Positions 6,209 to 7,017 of a DNA stretch of 7,017 nt are shown one piece after another (the stretch's first letter is position 1; each line of letters begins with the position of its first letter). Position numbers and translations under genes: made by a program. The notes beneath the pieces are model-generated. The model was given only the letters and a program-made list of their open reading frames with translations. It ran no database searches and was not told the origin of the DNA. Source of the DNA: Pseudorhodobacter antarcticus (lineage in GTDB: Bacteria; Pseudomonadota; Alphaproteobacteria; Rhodobacterales; Rhodobacteraceae); NCBI GenBank assembly GCA_945897655.1, contig CAMDHB010000183.1:1-7017 (forward strand), given 5' to 3'.

Positions 6209-7017
6209 TCAATCCAGCCGGATCACCCGTTCTTCGGCAATGCTTTGTTCCGCGGCCAAGACGATGCGGAGCGAGTTCACAGCCGCATCCATCGATTCCG
6301 AAAGATCGATATCCTCGGTGATCGCCTTCAGGAAAAACGCCTGTTCGCGGTCGCACAATTCCTGATGGCCCGGCTCGTCTGTCATCGACAGGATGTCATC
6401 CTTTCGGGTAAAATTCTTGTCGGCGCCCACATCTGCATAGTGGACGCGAATGGCATCGGTCTTGGTGTGCTTGTCGATGTCGGCACTGTCTGACAGGTCA
6501 TCTGAACCCTTGCGTGCCTCGTCATTTGGCACCAGTGAAACCGAGCCTTTGGGCCCGACCACATCCTTCACGAAAAACGCTGTCTCGCTCATCATCGGGC
6601 CCCAGCCCGCCTCGTACCAGCCGACCGAGCCATCGTCGAAGGTCACATGCAGATGGCCGTAATTCTGCTTGTCGGCCTCGGCCCAGAGCGCCGCGCCGAT
6701 GCCGTGCACACGCACGGGCTTGGCCCCTGTCAACTGGCACATGATGTCGACATAGTGGACGCCGCAGTCGACGATTGGGATCAGGCTGTCGATCAGATTC
6801 TTGTGCCACATCCAGGCGGTGCCAGAGGATTGCTGGTTCAGGTTGAGCCGCATGACGAGGGGCTTGCCCAATGTCTGGCCGATTTCGATGAATTTCATCC
6901 AGCTTGGGTGGACGCGCAGGATATAGCCCAGCACCAGCTTGCGGTTCAGTCGCCGCGCCGTGGCCACGACACGCGCGGCATCCTCGTTGTTGGTCGCGAT
7001 GGGTTTTTCCATGAACA
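6209..7017 (-). CDS. Gfo/Idh/MocA family oxidoreductase, 3' part
   Basis: This is the C-terminal 268 or so residues of an NAD(P)-dependent sugar/inositol-type dehydrogenase. The fragment begins at the FMEKPIA motif, where the Lys of EKP is the conserved residue near the cofactor and substrate. The ~95-residue Rossmann N-terminus with its glycine loop lies beyond the right edge of the window, and the Met within the motif (codon at 7010-7012) is not the start. The C-terminal alpha/beta domain carries DCGVHYVDIM (15-residue context about 80 residues on), with the His/Asp pair typical of the active site. It also carries GWYEAGWGPMMSE, seen in the branch acting on sugar or polyol-like substrates. 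It ends with helix DAAVNSLRIVLAAEQS. The family oxidises or reduces a hydroxyl/keto group, usually on a sugar, inositol or related compound, in the cytoplasm. It is the first gene of the visible operon, 23 bp before the amidase. The exact substrate cannot be told. Confidence 0.9.
   Translation of the reverse strand, partial: FMEKPIATNNEDAARVVATARRLNRKLVLGYILRVHPSWMKFIEIGQTLGKPLVMRLNLNQQSSGTAWMWHKNLIDSLIPIVDCGVHYVDIMCQLTGAKPVRVHGIGAALWAEADKQNYGHLHVTFDDGSVGWYEAGWGPMMSETAFFVKDVVGPKGSVSLVPNDEARKGSDDLSDSADIDKHTKTDAIRVHYADVGADKNFTRKDDILSMTDEPGHQELCDREQAFFLKAITEDIDLSESMDAAVNSLRIVLAAEQSIAEERVIRLD

Overview
The window is GC-rich, densely coded bacterial DNA. Codon use and the type of proteins suggest an alphaproteobacterium, possibly Rhodobacterales. 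That placement is an inference from general look, with no marker gene to confirm it. There are no RNA genes, CRISPR arrays or insertion sequences that I can see.

Layout. Positions 1-190 hold no convincing gene. One gene lies on the plus strand, an amidase-signature hydrolase (191-1576). It converges on a minus-strand cluster that fills the rest of the window. Read in its own direction (right to left), the cluster is: a Gfo/Idh/MocA oxidoreductase whose N-terminus lies beyond the right edge (6209-7017), a NylA-like amidase (4737-6185), a COG3964-type metal-dependent amidohydrolase (3614-4747), an uncharacterised 397-residue protein with a CFCPHC motif (2424-3617), and the decayed remains of a fold-type I PLP aminotransferase (1633-2373).

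How it works together. The four intact or partial cluster genes are spaced 23 bp apart, or overlap by 11 bp and 4 bp, so they are very likely one translationally coupled operon. The chemistry encoded is NAD(P)-linked oxidoreduction, amide hydrolysis and ester/amide hydrolysis by a metal centre. The likely job is stepwise breakdown of an acylated or amide-containing small molecule. The substrate cannot be read from the sequence. The 397-residue protein is the least explained member and the best candidate for something new.

The aminotransferase remnant lies directly downstream in the same orientation. It lacks its N-terminal part, has Thr in place of the PLP-binding Lys, and has an in-frame TAG before its C-terminal part. 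It may once have been a fifth gene of the operon.
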